Source: Terfezia claveryi (Eukaryota > Ascomycota > Pezizomycetes > Pezizales > Pezizaceae). From it: a stretch of DNA of 64,000 nucleotides. The stretch spans positions 700,744 through 764,743 of the forward strand of contig WHUX01000011.1 in the NCBI GenBank assembly GCA_015179025.1, in the 5' to 3' direction. The position numbers and the translations under genes were made by a program. Within the stretch, counting starts at the first letter, position 1. Each line of letters opens with the position of its first letter. Below the pieces are notes generated by a model that ran no database searches, had not been told where the DNA came from, and saw only the letters and a program-made list of their open reading frames with translations. This document shows positions 1-11,687 of the stretch, piece by piece.

Positions 1-1186
1 CGGGAGCTTGCACTCGGCTGGCGGAACTCCGTTTTCTATGCCGTGTGATTTGTCCAGAACAATCAGTCGCTCTAGACTTTCCCTCCTTAAAAACCGTCGC
101 GACGAGGAACTGCCCGTTGGGGGGAGGGGGAACCGGAGACGTTGGTTTCGGCCCTCTCTGCCCCCCCCCCCCTTCATACCGGCGTCTCATGACACTGTGA
201 CGACCTGAAGAGACGGGACATGCTGTTTATATTCTTTATATTTTATATTTTATATTTTATTTTATTTTATTTTAATCTTTTAAATTGTTTTTTTGTATTG
301 TTTTGGGAGCAGTGGGCGGAAGTAGATGTGCCGGGAATACAACAGGGCCAGGGCCGGTGTTTTGTGGTCTGACGAGATGGAGATATCTCTGTAGGGTATG
401 TTCAATTGACTGCGAAAAAGCTGCTCCCGTTTTTCCCAGACACACACACACACACACACATACACACACACATTCTCACACATACATATACATACACACA
501 CGGTGGGGATGACACAATTTGATCTGGTAAACAGACGCAACCGCTGCTCCCGCACATGCATTCGCTTTGCAGATGAGGGGCATCTGGTTGCACCTGAAGA
601 TGCGAAAGAGGCAAATATATATATAATTTTTTTTTTCTTGTACTTTTCTGAGCCGTATTGAACAACAGAAGATGCATCACAATCTGCTTGTTTGGGCCTC
701 GGGCTGGGCTGACTGGTGTCTCGAAACAAAATTATGCAGGGCTTCCGTGTCGATGGGGCGAATTGGGGGTGGGGGGGGGGGGGGGTTGACGGGGTGATGG
801 TGATGGTGATGGTGATGGTGATGGTGATGGTGATTATAATTGATTATTATGATATGAATTGGCGAGGGGGCGAGGGGGCGAGGGGCGAGGGGACGAGGTG
901 GGGGAGGCCGACTTTACGAATATTTAGTGTATCTGTAGTATATGCAATAATATGTACTGTACCTACATACTGTAGGTACATGGCTATATGGAAATATGTA
1001 ACCTTGCATAACAAGCTATACGTACAGAGTACATAAGTACTTAATGTATCGTATAATGGACGTCGACAGATGTTTTATATGTAGGTGACTGTAGACAGTA
1101 GTCAGCAGTCAGTAGACAGTAGACAGTAGACAGTAGAGTCTTGTCCTCTTGTACTCTTTCTCCTCTCCGCCGAGTGCTTCTCCTGC

Positions 1187-1235
<49 letters not shown>

Positions 1236-1675
1236 CTCCTCCTCCTCCCCCCTCCCCTCCTCCCCCCCTCTCCTCCTGTCCTCCTCTCCTCTTCTCCTTT
1301 TTCCCCTCTCAACCTCCCCAACCCTCCTCATACACTCATATACCCTTTCATGACCTGAGGCATATGTAAAGTGGGTATACACTTCACTTCATATCAGCTT
1401 CTCCTCTGCCTCTCCACTGCATCTCCACTGCCCCTCCCGCTGCACTCAAAAACACCCTCACTTTCATCCAATACACCACCGTATCCCCCCCTCCCCCCCG
1501 TTTACCATTTACGCCTCCAAACCTACTCAAGGAGGCAAATAATTCTACATATTCTACATATTCCATGACCCGGGAGCTCCCCCCCCCACCAACAACCTTC
1601 ACCATTCTTCTCCACTCCACACACCCATCCCATAACACTTATCGCACCTCTACCCCACATTCACCCACCCCCACC
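1..1675. other. Gene-free low-complexity flank
   Basis: I see no convincing gene here. The stretch is packed with simple repeats: AT-rich TATTTTA copies near 230-280, a (CA)n run at about 439-505, a G run followed by TGATGG copies at about 770-833, GGCGAGG copies near 862-900, ACAGTAG copies at about 1092-1137 and a (TCC)n-rich pyrimidine tract at about 1191-1310. The ORFs across them translate to polySer, polyGlu or polyHis-Thr and are artefacts. The last few hundred bases are C-rich on the + strand and presumably hold the promoter and 5' leader of the downstream reductase gene. Confidence 0.7.
958..980. repeat. Perfect 10-bp inverted repeat
   Basis: TGTACCTACA is followed after a 3-base spacer (TAC) by its exact reverse complement TGTAGGTACA. 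Related TACCTA/TAGGTA words recur in other intergenic stretches (around 13,520-13,560 and 20,220-20,330). It is too short to be a known terminator type, and no function is assigned. Confidence 0.75.
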
Positions 1676-4050
1676 ATGTCCAGTGCCGACGACAAAATCA
1701 CCACAAAAATCGCCTCACTCCCTCCTTCCCTACCCTTCTTCTCCCTCGAGTTCTTCCCCCCAAAAACCGCCCCCGGCCGCGAAAATCTCCATGCCCGCCT
1801 CGCCCGGATGGCGCGGGCTCTCCGCCCGCTCTTCGTCACCGTCACCTGGGGCGCCGGCGGGTCTACTGCCCAAAAGTCCCTCGCTCTCGCCGAAGTCTGT
1901 CAGCGTCATCTGGGGCTCACAACCTGTCTCCACCTTACATGTACGAATATGAGTCGGGCGGTGCTGGACGAGACGTTGGCTCAGGCGAGGGAGATTGGGG
2001 TGAGGAATATTCTCGCGCTGCGGGGGGATCCGCCGAGAAAAGACGAGTATGAAGAGAAGGAGAAGGAGGAGGTGGTTGTGGATGGGGCCGCCGGGGGGGA
2101 CAAAGAGGACTTGGAATTCGTCTACGCAATCGATCTGGTCCGCTACATTCGCAAGCACCACGGTGACTACTTCTGCGTCGGCGTAGCCGCCTACCCCGAG
2201 GGCCACGTCGACGGGTCTATAACCACCACCCCCGGCGACGGCACGCAGGATCCAGCTCGGGATCTGCCATACCTGGTTGAAAAAGTCAAAGCTGGTGCGG
2301 ACTTTATCCTCACACAGCTATTCTATGACGTCGACGCCTACCTTTCATTTGAACGCCGCCTCCGTGAGCACGAGAGCGGAATTTTCGCCAGCATCCCCAT
2401 CATCCCAGGGCTCATGCCTATCCAATCCTACAATACCCTCCGCCGCACAGCAAAGCTCTCTAGCGCTAAAGTCCCCAAACATGTCTACGACCTGCTCGAA
2501 CCCATCAAAGGCGATGACGATGCTGTTAAAACCACCGGTGTTGATATCCTAGTCGACATCGTTGAGCGGATTAAATCCCAGCCGCCAGTGGGGGGAGAAG
2601 TAGGGGATACTACTGGCCTTGCCTCGCGAAGGGGATTTCACTTTTATACGTTGAACCTAGAGAAGGCAGTTGCGTTTGTGCTGGAAAGGAGTGATCTCAT
2701 CCCTCCGGATGATTCCGTCGACCGGCCAGACAGGGAGAGCGAGGAAGTGGCGACTGTTGTGGACGGGCCGAATACAGCCCCAAGCACGACGATTACCATC
2801 AACCGCGGGCCCCACATGGGGGGTAGGGCGAGGAGAGCAAGCTCGATTGATCCATATAACAGTGTTATTGTGGAGGATATCAGGAGCGAGTTACTCCAGG
2901 CCCGCCCCGCTGACTCGGCCACCTCAACGGCAATTACACCAACCGTCTCACCCACACCTAACCCCCCCACTATCGCAATCTCTGAAGGAGAAGGGTCCCT
3001 CGGCAGAGCAGCGACATGGGACGATTTCCCTAATGGCCGCTTTGGCGATTCCCGCTCCCCGGCGTTTGGTGAGATTGACGGGTATGGGCCCTCGCTCCCG
3101 CTCTCGCCACAGCAGGCTATTATTTACTGGGGATACCCTACCACTACGAGTGACATTACGTCCATTTTCCTCAGGTGCGTCGATGGTCAGATCCCCGCTG
3201 TCCCATGGTCAGCGTCAGTAGAAGGATCGGGTGGAAACGCTCCTGGTGGGGGCGGGCTAAGCCCGGAAAGTAACAGGATTAGACACTGGCTCAGGGAGAT
3301 GAATGGCCAGGGGTGGTGGACAATTGCGAGTCAGCCTGCGGTTGACGCGGGGAGGAGTGAGGACCCGGAGGTGGGATGGGGACCCAAAGGGGGGTGGGTG
3401 TGGCAGAAGGCGTTTGTAGAGTTTTGGATGCCGAGGGGAGAGTGGGATGGGTTAAGGGAACGCCTGGAGAGGGAGGGCGCCGAAGAGGTCAGTTGGTATG
3501 TGGGTGATTGTAATGTATGTGGGCTCCCTTCCGCTCCTCCCGTGTCCCCCCCTCCCCCCTTCTCCTTGCTGCGGGTGGGGGTGGTTAGGGGAGTTTTCTT
3601 TATCTCTATCTATCTACTCGTCCTTGCAGTGACCGTTGCGGGGGTGGAGAGCCTTCTTAACATAACCTACTAACTTACCCACCCCCACTTCACTAGTTAA
3701 CCGTACACAGCAATCACCCTGAAACAGCAGTCAATGCAGTAACTTGGGGGTGCTTCCCTGGAAAAGAAATCCTCACTCCAACTATCATCGAACATGCCTC
3801 GTTCCGCGCGTGGCTCGAAGAGGCGTTTGCACTGTGGGATCAATGGGCTGCGATATATCCCCGGAGGTCTGCCACGGCAAAGTTTATTCGAGAGTTGATT
3901 TGGGGGCGGGGTGGTGAGGGGGGAGGAGTGGAAGCAGAGGGTGGGGGGCAATTGTGCGGGGGTTATGTGCTGGTGAATGTAATTCATCATGGGTATGTGG
4001 ATGCGGAGGGGTTGTGGAGGTGTTTGGGGTTGAAAGGGAAGGAGAGATAA
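1676..4050 (+). CDS. Methylenetetrahydrofolate reductase (NAD(P)H)
   Basis: Flavoprotein that reduces 5,10-methylene-THF to 5-methyl-THF, supplying the methyl group for methionine synthesis. The N-terminal TIM barrel shows LEFFPPKT, VTWGAGG, LTCTNM, LRGDPP and the LTQLFYD segment. The C-terminal regulatory half shows GWWTIASQP, FVEFWMP and NAVTWGCFPGKEI. The start is the ATG at 1676, in a CCACC context just before the conserved region; the reading frame is open 37 codons further upstream, but that stretch looks like leader. One intron is inferred at 3515-3696 (GTATGT donor, TACTAAC branch point at 3669-3675, TAG acceptor), joining ...GDCN to LTVHSN... in phase 0. Exons 1676-3514 and 3697-4050 give 730 aa. 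This is somewhat long for the family, with a low-complexity insert linking the two halves. The family is certain; MET12 versus MET13 type is not decided. Confidence 0.95.
3515..3696 (+). other. Intron in the reductase gene
   Basis: The GTATGT donor, TACTAAC branch point and TAG acceptor support the call. Without splicing, the frame runs into a hydrophobic tail unlike the family and loses the conserved NAVTWGCFPGKEI block, which lies in the next exon. Confidence 0.85.
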
Positions 4051-4486
4051 ACTTAACCGTTTTAGGGGAATGGGAACCAAGGGGTCGTGGAACATTTACT
4101 GGTTGCTGAGATGAAAGTGTTACCCTGATGTATCATCTCTTGGAGATGAACCCATGAATGAATGGGTTTGATATGGGGTAAAAAGTTCTCTTAAGTTATA
4201 GCTACTACTCATGATGCAGAAGTACAGTATTTCTAGCACTTTGTTGATTTTTTTTGACAGATAAATGTGGATTAGCAGGTAGCAGCATATCATAATCATA
4301 AAAGAGCGAGATTGCCCATTAATGTTTTCCATCAGTGCTTTGAAGAATCTATTTGATGCCTATAAAGAACCCCAAATATTACCAAATCCATGATCCCATA
4401 AAAGGGAAAAAAAAAAAAAAAAAAGAAAGCGCAAACATTAGATATCGTACCATCCCCCACACCCCGAATCTATCCTCACACAAATC
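4051..4486. other. Convergent intergenic region
   Basis: This is the 3' flank of the reductase gene (+) and of the XPB gene (-). It is AT-rich with an A run at about 4409-4423. No gene is seen. Confidence 0.6.
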
Positions 4487-7039
4487 CTACTGTAACGCCA
4501 TCCTCTCCTGCCTCTTCTTCTCTTCCTCCCTCTTCAGCTTTCTAAAAAACGCGCTCGGCCCCTTCTGCGCCCCCACCCTCAATTCCTTATTCCTACTCCT
4601 ATTCGTCTCTGTATAGGCCATATCCTCGCCACCCGCCAACTCACTCAGCCTGCCACCAAACCTCCTGACCTGGATGACCTTCCCCTTCGGCCCCCTCACG
4701 CTCGTCCCATCCTCCCTCATCCTCCCGCCGTCAAAGTCCTCCGCAACAATCTCCCCCGCGCCCTCATTCTGCAGCATCACCTCCTGCAGTAACTCCCTCC
4801 GCTCCGCGGCAGTAGCGTATGCTAGGCCGGGGAGATTCTCTATCCCTTGCAGGTGCGTGATGACTTTGAACGCGTATCCTTGGTCGACGAGGAAGGCCTG
4901 GCGTTTGGAGGAGTAGTACATTTCCTGGGTATCCTTCGAGACGAGGGAGTAAAAGAATGCATTAAAACCTTCGTCGTTTCGGCGTTTTGCTCGGAGGATA
5001 CGTCCCAGGCGCTGCGCCTCCTGGCGGCGGGAACCGTAGTGCGAGGAGATTTGGATGAGGCATGTCGCCTCGGGAAGGTCCAGGGAGGTATCTCCGATCT
5101 TGCTCAAAAAGATGGTGTTGACTTGGTCGTTGAGCTGGAAGTTCTCCAGAATGCGCATCCGCTCGGATTGAGGGGTATTTCCGTAGATGAATGCCTTGCC
5201 GAGCTTGAGTGCGTATGCTTGGAGTGCGTAGACGTTATCACTAAAGACGATGATCTTGTCTCCGCGCTTCTCGTGGTAATCAATCAGGTACTGACAGGCC
5301 TGGAACTTTCTCGGATTCATAATATACAGGAGCACACGCTTCCTTGTTGAGGAGTTGAGGTACTCCTGGTAAAACTCCGTTGTCATCGGACACCATACCT
5401 CAGCGCACTGCACCTTTGCAATATGTCCCTGCTCGCTCAACTCCATCCAATTGGCCTCGTACAACTTTGGTCCAATCAAAAAGTTCAAATCCTTGATTTT
5501 ATCGTCCTCTCTAAGCAATGTAGCCGTCAAGCCAAGTTTCGAATGTGCTGCAATACCAGACACGACCTTTCGAAAGATCGAGGCCGGGACGACGTGGACC
5601 TCGTCAAGAATCATCAAACCCCATTCCCGGCCTTGCAAGAAATCCATCATCTTTTGCGAGTCATAAGACCTGTTTCGTGAATTCGTAACCATAGAATAAG
5701 TCGACACAATGATGCCCGCATCTCCTCTAAACTTTTCCTTCGCCTCGGAAGTGAACACGGCAATTTGATCTGGGTTAATATTCGACCATTTGATGAATTC
5801 GTTCCTCCACTGCACCACACTCATAGAGCTCGTACACAGTACGACAACGCTCTTCTTGATTGTGCACGCCGCTGTGATCCCTACCAGCGTCTTGCCAGCC
5901 CCACACGGCAGCACAATAATCCCACTCTTGGCTCTCCCGTTACCAAACATTTTACTCAAACTCTTTTCCTGGTACGGCCGAATCTGCGCTTGGGGCTTTA
6001 GATCTATTTCCAGATTAAGATTCCTGCTGTCATTCCTAAAATCATACTCCTCTAAAATTGGGCATTCCAGGAGCAAACACTGTTTCTGCACCGTCTCGAC
6101 GGCTTCGGTTGGAATAATAAACGAGTGGACCGCATCCTCGTCCTCGTCCTCATCCTCATCACCCTCTTGCAACCCGGTGACACTAGCGAACAAGTCCTGC
6201 ACGGGCTCGCCGTGCGGCGCCGGTCCCGTATTTCCCTGAGTAATCCCCGCCTGTGCCGCCCCAGCGGCATTCTTCGTCCCGGGGATGACCAACGTCCCCA
6301 TCTTGGGCGCCTTTTCCTTCATCACTTCATCCCCCACCTCCATCCTCAGCGGCCCAATAACCGGATCATGCAACAACCGCTGCAACATGCGCGGGTCCGA
6401 GCTTTCCACATGGTACCGATTATTCTTGAGAACCAGCTTGACCTTCCCATAACTCTTTGAACAGTTGTATATAAACTGTCTGATGTTCTCCGGAATAGGC
6501 ATCTTGCACAGCCGATCCAGCACACCTATGATATCCTTTGGATCCAACCCCACGGACACCGCAGCGTAGAGGCTATGCGGCGTAAGCTTATACTCGTGCA
6601 AATACGTCGGCCGACTAATGGGCTCTGCAATCGTCGTCAAAAAATCCTGCGCCTGGCCCGCCAGGGGGGAAAAACTCTCAAACACAATCTTTGCATTGCG
6701 GGGACTAATCCAGAGCGGTCTCGCAGCATGATCAGGTTTGAGCTTCAACCAACTAAAGTCGTCCTGGTTGAACAAATGCGACACTGAGTCGTAGGTCTTT
6801 GGGGCCTTTGTGAGCTGATACGATTCAACGCTGAATTTCTCCGCGGCATCGGATGCGAGCTTTTCCTTTTCCCTTTGCAGCTTCTCCTTTTCATTCCGTG
6901 GCAGCTCACCTTCGTCCGCGTGGGCGTCGGCAAATTCGCCGTCGCTGAGGTTGGGCGTGGGGGTGTTGATCTCGGGTTTGGTTCGTTTGGAAGAGCCGGC
7001 AGGTTTGGGGGGGGCGGCCGCACGCTTCTTTGGAGGCAT
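4487..7039 (-). CDS. SSL2: TFIIH DNA translocase/helicase XPB (ERCC3/Ssl2)
   Basis: ATP-dependent 3'-5' DNA translocase of TFIIH, needed for promoter opening by RNA polymerase II and for nucleotide excision repair in the nucleus. The intronless ORF encodes 850 aa, the normal family length. It has a basic nuclear-targeting N-terminus (MPPKKR...), the N-terminal XPB domain (about residues 85-240), Walker A PCGAGKT at 378-384, DEVH at 479-482, the XPB-specific RED motif at 510-512, and helicase motif [13 protein letters not shown] at about 676-686. An acidic EDEDEDED stretch (about 294-302) precedes the helicase core. The start at 7039 is the only in-frame ATG before the conserved N-terminus. 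The gene is divergent from the DUF4748-like gene and convergent with the reductase. Identity is certain. Confidence 0.98.
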   Translation of the reverse strand: MPPKKRAAAPPKPAGSSKRTKPEINTPTPNLSDGEFADAHADEGELPRNEKEKLQREKEKLASDAAEKFSVESYQLTKAPKTYDSVSHLFNQDDFSWLKLKPDHAARPLWISPRNAKIVFESFSPLAGQAQDFLTTIAEPISRPTYLHEYKLTPHSLYAAVSVGLDPKDIIGVLDRLCKMPIPENIRQFIYNCSKSYGKVKLVLKNNRYHVESSDPRMLQRLLHDPVIGPLRMEVGDEVMKEKAPKMGTLVIPGTKNAAGAAQAGITQGNTGPAPHGEPVQDLFASVTGLQEGDEDEDEDEDAVHSFIIPTEAVETVQKQCLLLECPILEEYDFRNDSRNLNLEIDLKPQAQIRPYQEKSLSKMFGNGRAKSGIIVLPCGAGKTLVGITAACTIKKSVVVLCTSSMSVVQWRNEFIKWSNINPDQIAVFTSEAKEKFRGDAGIIVSTYSMVTNSRNRSYDSQKMMDFLQGREWGLMILDEVHVVPASIFRKVVSGIAAHSKLGLTATLLREDDKIKDLNFLIGPKLYEANWMELSEQGHIAKVQCAEVWCPMTTEFYQEYLNSSTRKRVLLYIMNPRKFQACQYLIDYHEKRGDKIIVFSDNVYALQAYALKLGKAFIYGNTPQSERMRILENFQLNDQVNTIFLSKIGDTSLDLPEATCLIQISSHYGSRRQEAQRLGRILRAKRRNDEGFNAFFYSLVSKDTQEMYYSSKRQAFLVDQGYAFKVITHLQGIENLPGLAYATAAERRELLQEVMLQNEGAGEIVAEDFDGGRMREDGTSVRGPKGKVIQVRRFGGRLSELAGGEDMAYTETNRSRNKELRVGAQKGPSAFFRKLKREEEKKRQERMALQ

Positions 7040-7801
7040 AGCCAGCAGTTGTGAAGGGGAAGCAGCTAAGCTCTCTGGTTATATATCCTGCTGCTGTCCT
7101 CCTATCCTGTCCTGCTATCCTGTACTGTCCTGCTGCGTATACGAGTTCGTCAAGGCGGAAGGATATAAATGTCCCCCAGGTGTTGTAAAAGGCGGTAAAC
7201 CTCAGGCTCAAATGCAGACGATGTGCTTAGTAAGGGCGCCACATGCTTGCATATTTGTGCATATGTATTCCGCTTATTCATCAGCCAAGATATGTATTGT
7301 GTGCATAACTATAACGGGAAATCTATGACTAAGCTGCATATGGCTATGCAAGTTCAACCTACATAAGCAAGCTACATTTCCACCAACACCAGAACATCGC
7401 GATAACTTTCTTATATCTCTCACTACTACAAAGGCAAACGGTTTCATCAACTGGGCCCTCTACAAGTCCATCACTCCAGACCCAAACCGCCGGGGGGCAG
7501 TCTATACGGAGATAGATAGATAGAAAGCAGCAAGGGGCAAAAAATAATCACCCAGATCTAACTTACAGTTACATCAATGAACACTGTACGTTCTCCCCCC
7601 CCCAAAAAAAAATCCCCTACAAGAGAGCGCCCATTGAACATTGACATCACAACTGCGCGGATCGACCCGATGCTAACACCCGACCTCTTTCCCCCCCCCG
7701 TGCCTCCCCTTCCCACATATAGGTGAAATCTTTTTGGTAACCTTTGCCCAAACTCCCCCCACTCCTCACTCCCCTACTCCCCATTTCTCATACCAACTAC
7801 A
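7040..7801. other. Divergent promoter region (XPB / DUF4748-like)
   Basis: About 760 bp lie between two divergent genes. The stretch contains repeated CTGCTGTCCT/CTATCCTGT words near 7090-7132 and C runs near 7597 and 7691, but no supported gene. Confidence 0.5.
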
Positions 7802-8198
7802 ATGCGCGCCCATCTTCTAACCGGTGCCTTTACCTCCCCCCCTCGCCAAAACCAGGATTGGCTGGGGCGCGCTGATCATCGCCGGTGGCGGCGCATACTA
7901 CTACGCCAAACGGGACATCGACGCATCTCGCCGTGAGAAATTCCGCAAGCTCCAGCACCAGCAGCAGCTCAATGCAAACCTTGAATACGACGCAACCCGC
8001 ACCGGCAGTGTAAGCCAGCAAAATCTGCGCTCCCGCGGCTCTGACCACGACCCCGCTTTTGCTCCCTCGGAGGAAGCTACCGCGGACCCGGCGCCGACTA
8101 GACACGAGCCGGATACGAATGGACAGAGGGAGGTGGAAAAGAGCAAGTATGAGGCGGCAGTGCCGTATAGAACTAGAAAGGGGGATCGCTTTAGTTAG
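7802..8198 (+). CDS. Small DUF4748-like membrane-anchored protein, frame offset near the start
   Basis: The main frame encodes a glycine-rich hydrophobic segment (GWGALIIAGGGAYYYAKR) followed by a basic, Gln-rich, hydrophilic tail ending at 8198. It resembles fungal DUF4748 proteins, which are small, single-pass and probably mitochondrial. Function is unknown. The frame has no ATG: it opens after a TAA at 7818-7820, and only a GTG lies before the conserved segment. The ATG at 7802, in a good CAACTACA context, is one frame off. A single base fewer in the seven-C run at 7836-7842 would join the two frames into a plausible ~130-aa protein. The alternatives are an unrecognised 5' exon, a real frameshift, or a homopolymer error. 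The only AG close enough (about 7853) would need a phase-2 donor that I could not find. Confidence 0.6.
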
Positions 8199-8944
8199 TT
8201 TTGGGAGGGAAGGGAGAAGGGGGAGGATTCAAGTGGGAGGTGGGGTGAGGAGAAAAAGAGGGGCGAGGATATTGGATGGCTTGAGGAAGTCGGTACCTCG
8301 GATATGAATCATGGCTGTGCCAAAATATCAGTTACCGAGCAAAGGATGCTCATCGCATGGCATCCATTTGAGATGGATATATGTCTTGTGGTTTTTATTT
8401 TTATTATTTAGTATTGTTTCCCTTCCGCCCTCACCACTCAATTAGATGTAATCTTTTATCCTTGGGTATAATAGCCCCGGACAAGCTCGTACATATATAT
8501 GTGAAAAATTGGAGAATTGAAAATATCACGAAAACACGAGGCCGTGATAATAAAATAAAAACAATTCTATTGCATTATTCTGAATGGCCTGAAATAGTAG
8601 CCACCTCTAGATATCTATACACTTTGCAAACTGAGCCCGTTCCGCAAGGTGTAAGCAAGTTGGGTACAGAAAACCCAATCTAATCAACCCACGTAAAAGG
8701 GAAGGAGGGGCACTGTGCGGAAATAAAGTAGAAAAAACACAACAAAGGCCCCTTCTAAAACACAGCTCTAATACCAATACCAGGAAAATTCTGTAAGGGA
8801 AAAGCCAACATGTTCCTCTCCAAAAGCAAAAGTAAAGCAAACTCCACGATTTCACGAATTCAGATCACTTGCCCTAATTCCCTCCACTGAGTTCAAACCT
8901 CCATCATCCAACACTGCTCCCCCCAACCTCCCTTCATGTCGTCC
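8199..8944. other. Convergent intergenic region
   Basis: AT-rich 3' flank between the DUF4748-like gene and the small minus-strand ORF. No gene is supported. Confidence 0.5.
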
Positions 8945-9250
8945 TTAATGACAGCAGTGATGCAAGCCTAGCCCCCCCTTCCCTCCATTCTCCCCAGTCG
9001 CCCCACTCTTACTCCTTTGCACTGCTGGAGCGACGAAGGGCAGTGTGCATGATCCAACAATGTAACTGTATAGCATGACCGCCCGTGGGGACGCAGCATT
9101 AGGCCCCGGAGAAGAAGAAGAAGAGGAGGAGGAGGAGGAGGAGGGGTTGGATCGGGGGTTGGTTGTGCTGGAGGTACTTCGGCAGCGTAGATTTGCAGTT
9201 CTGCGGAGCGCAGGGCGGAAGGGTGAGAGGATGTGCATTGTGGTGCTCAT
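8945..9250 (-). CDS. Small Ser-rich hypothetical protein (101 aa)
   Basis: I do not recognise a family. From the ATG at 9250 the ORF encodes an Arg-containing N-terminus (MSTTMHILSPFRPALRR), plausible as a mitochondrial presequence, then a run of about 11 serines encoded by a GAAGAGGAG-type repeat, a hydrophobic stretch (AVMLYSYIVGSCTLPFVAPA) that could span a membrane, and a Gly-rich tail. The frame extends upstream to 9478 without a stop, so a longer N-terminus is possible. The serine run warns that part of the ORF could be repeat-driven, so coding status is uncertain. Confidence 0.4.
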   Translation of the reverse strand: MSTTMHILSPFRPALRRTANLRCRSTSSTTNPRSNPSSSSSSSSSSSPGPNAASPRAVMLYSYIVGSCTLPFVAPAVQRSKSGATGENGGKGGLGLHHCCH

Positions 9251-11687
9251 TTTGGGATTTAGGGTAATATATTCGGCGTATCGAGGTTTTAGAAGATCTT
9301 CGTGGGTCTCTCGAAATCTGTTGTCTAAGTTGTCTCGGGAACGGAAACCAATTCTTCGTGTTGTGATTGGCCCGAAAAATTTTAAACTCAAAACACCTTC
9401 AGCTAACAAGCTTTCGGAGCTATAGAATGACGGAGAAATAGTGAATAAGCAGACGTGGTGCCTATATATCCTCTCCAAATAATTGATTTCAATTTTCCTA
9501 GATCAGATCTGCACACAACACGTGAGAATCACCCTATGTCGCCCTATTTGATTTCAACGCCGCTAGCAGCTTGCGTTACCGGTAAGGCAAGGCCAAACTC
9601 CAAGCGGGTATATAGAATGGCCCTGGCGAATTATGCAGTGTTGAGTGCGGTACGAGTCGTGAAGAGATCCCCGCAGAGATATAGAATGAGTCTCGTTAAG
9701 CAGGCCAGAAGTACCGAGTCAACCCTCGTAGAATCGAAGAGAGAAGTGTGCCGGTAATCTGGGCTTACGCGTACGTGTGTCCTTGCCGCAGTCGTAGATG
9801 TATGCAGCAGCTTGTACTACCTAGAAGTAGGTGGTACGATACATAAGCTTCTCCCTGCGCTTGACGGCTTGGTTTATAGGATGGTGATTCAGGCTGTAAG
9901 CTGATCTCTGGGGCGAGAGAGATCTGAAAAGAGATGGGAAACGAGTTAAAAGATCTTGGTAGCTGGGGAGCACGACAGGCGTGATGGAAACTGGATGATG
10001 CTGGGGGCGAGGTAGAGAGGTTAAGTACGCAGATGCGAGGCCCAGTTGCCGGCGGTAGAGATCACTTGTCACTCTGCCTTCTTTTATATATCGGAGTTCG
10101 AGCTATCCAGGTACCTTCGTCGTTAGGCAGAAGCTGAATCAGAAGCGGCCCCTCTGATCGCTGAGTGACTTTTGCGGCAACACGAGACAAACCGTCGAAG
10201 GGGACTGGTCTTTTGTGGCCAAGCTCACCTCACGTACGATATCATTCAATATACCATGTCTCGGAGGTGCTTCGGGATTTTCCGCAGGGCTTTGCAACTT
10301 GCCTTTCTCTGACGGGTATCATTGCAAGTACAGAAGAAGGAGGTTCTACGGGAATCGCCTATCATCAATATTCGCAAACAGCCGGAAGCGAGTGTTTTTG
10401 GGCCCATAAGCCATAAGCCATAAGCCATAAGCCATAAGCCATAACGATAGCCCTCAGCTACATATGATATATATATATATATATATATTAGAGCGTGGTG
10501 GAGCTGGGCTGACAAGCAACCGCGTTACCTATCAATGCATGGCTGCTGCCGAATCAGAAGCTGCGGAATTCTGCTTACCTTGCATTCCCAATCCTCAGCT
10601 GGATAAATTAAGTGACCTCTACCCACTCATCCCACTCATCCCCGGTGCCTTGCCCCGCGCAGAGTGAGGAGATGTTCAACGTTGCGTGTTCTTGAGGATG
10701 TCTAGCTACATACTTTCCCACGCCCACAATACTACGGGTACAGCACTTTCCCCCCTTTCACCCCCCGAATTGCTCAATCAGGCAGTGTGCCTAAAAGGGC
10801 CTAGCTCTGCGCGGTGAGAATGCGAATTCCGGAGGGTGAGAGGCTCAGCTAGTCAACACTTTTCAACGCCGAAAATTGCGGGCCCAGCAGGATGGCCAGA
10901 TGGCTACATTGAAGGGAACTTTTCTGCAGTCAAAACTACTTTGTAGTGCTTGGGGTCGGGTGATGGCCCATGAGATGCAGCTGCGGATCTGCAAATTGCA
11001 GCTGGTGGTCTAGGGCTAGGGCTGGGTGACGAAGCAGGAAAGGTTGGAATGCTTCAAAGTGAAAATAGCATCGTTATCGAACCACTTACCCATGTGTGTG
11101 GTTGCGAATTCAAGACTGACATTTTCCTTCAGCGTCCGTCCATACATACCTCCAGGGTTTGACTGTCAAATTTCTCAATAATTCCTAGAATACATCTCGC
11201 ATGGTTCTGAAAATCTCATATAATCAACGTTGCAAAGTTGTCAGGGTAACTCTCTAGGTACAGTAGCTTCTCCATCCCAAAAACTGAAACAAACATTTCA
11301 TTCTCTTGATACGATTCACTCAAGTTATGTAACCGCCGGAAGCTACGAATTCGGAGACTACAGTCAGCCACGGTGGATCACTGGGTCACATTATTGCTGC
11401 ATGTACATGACAGGTACTGAGGAAAAGAATACAATTGAAATCGAAGAGATACAAAAAAAGGCAGTGAAATGTGACGCCTAAAATCATGTACTCCAAAATG
11501 AATGTTACAGTATCAATAAACGAAGCATGCAGGTGACTCTTGTCAAAAAGCAAAACCCCTGTTCAGAACTCCATAACCGTTTGCCACCGCGCACCACAAT
11601 AAGATGATACTATTTTGTAGTGCTACCAAATGCAAAAAAGAATGAAAATCTCGAATTAAATGGGTGGACACCGTTCATGCATTGGCA
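9251..11687. other. 2.4 kb intergenic region without a supported gene
   Basis: Only short ORFs with no family resemblance occur. Simple repeats include CCATAAG copies at about 10,405-10,443 and an (AT)n run at about 10,468-10,489. I see no tRNA or rRNA. Confidence 0.55.
10405..10489. repeat. CCATAAG tandem repeat followed by an (AT)n run
   Basis: Five or so copies of a 7-base CCATAAG unit lie at 10,405-10,443. About 25 bases further on is an alternating AT run of about 22 bases. Confidence 0.85.

Noticed and set aside
272..729. ORFs across the (CA)n region encoding Cys/Val or His/Thr repeats
   Set aside because: They are entirely products of the dinucleotide repeat, with no conserved sequence outside it.
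1041..1382. ORFs encoding polyGlu, polySer or polyLeu
   Set aside because: They arise from the (TCC)n tract on both strands and all frames, a hallmark of repeat artefacts.
4847..5350. 167-codon plus-strand ORF inside the XPB gene
   Set aside because: Antisense shadow of the intact, strongly conserved XPB coding sequence.
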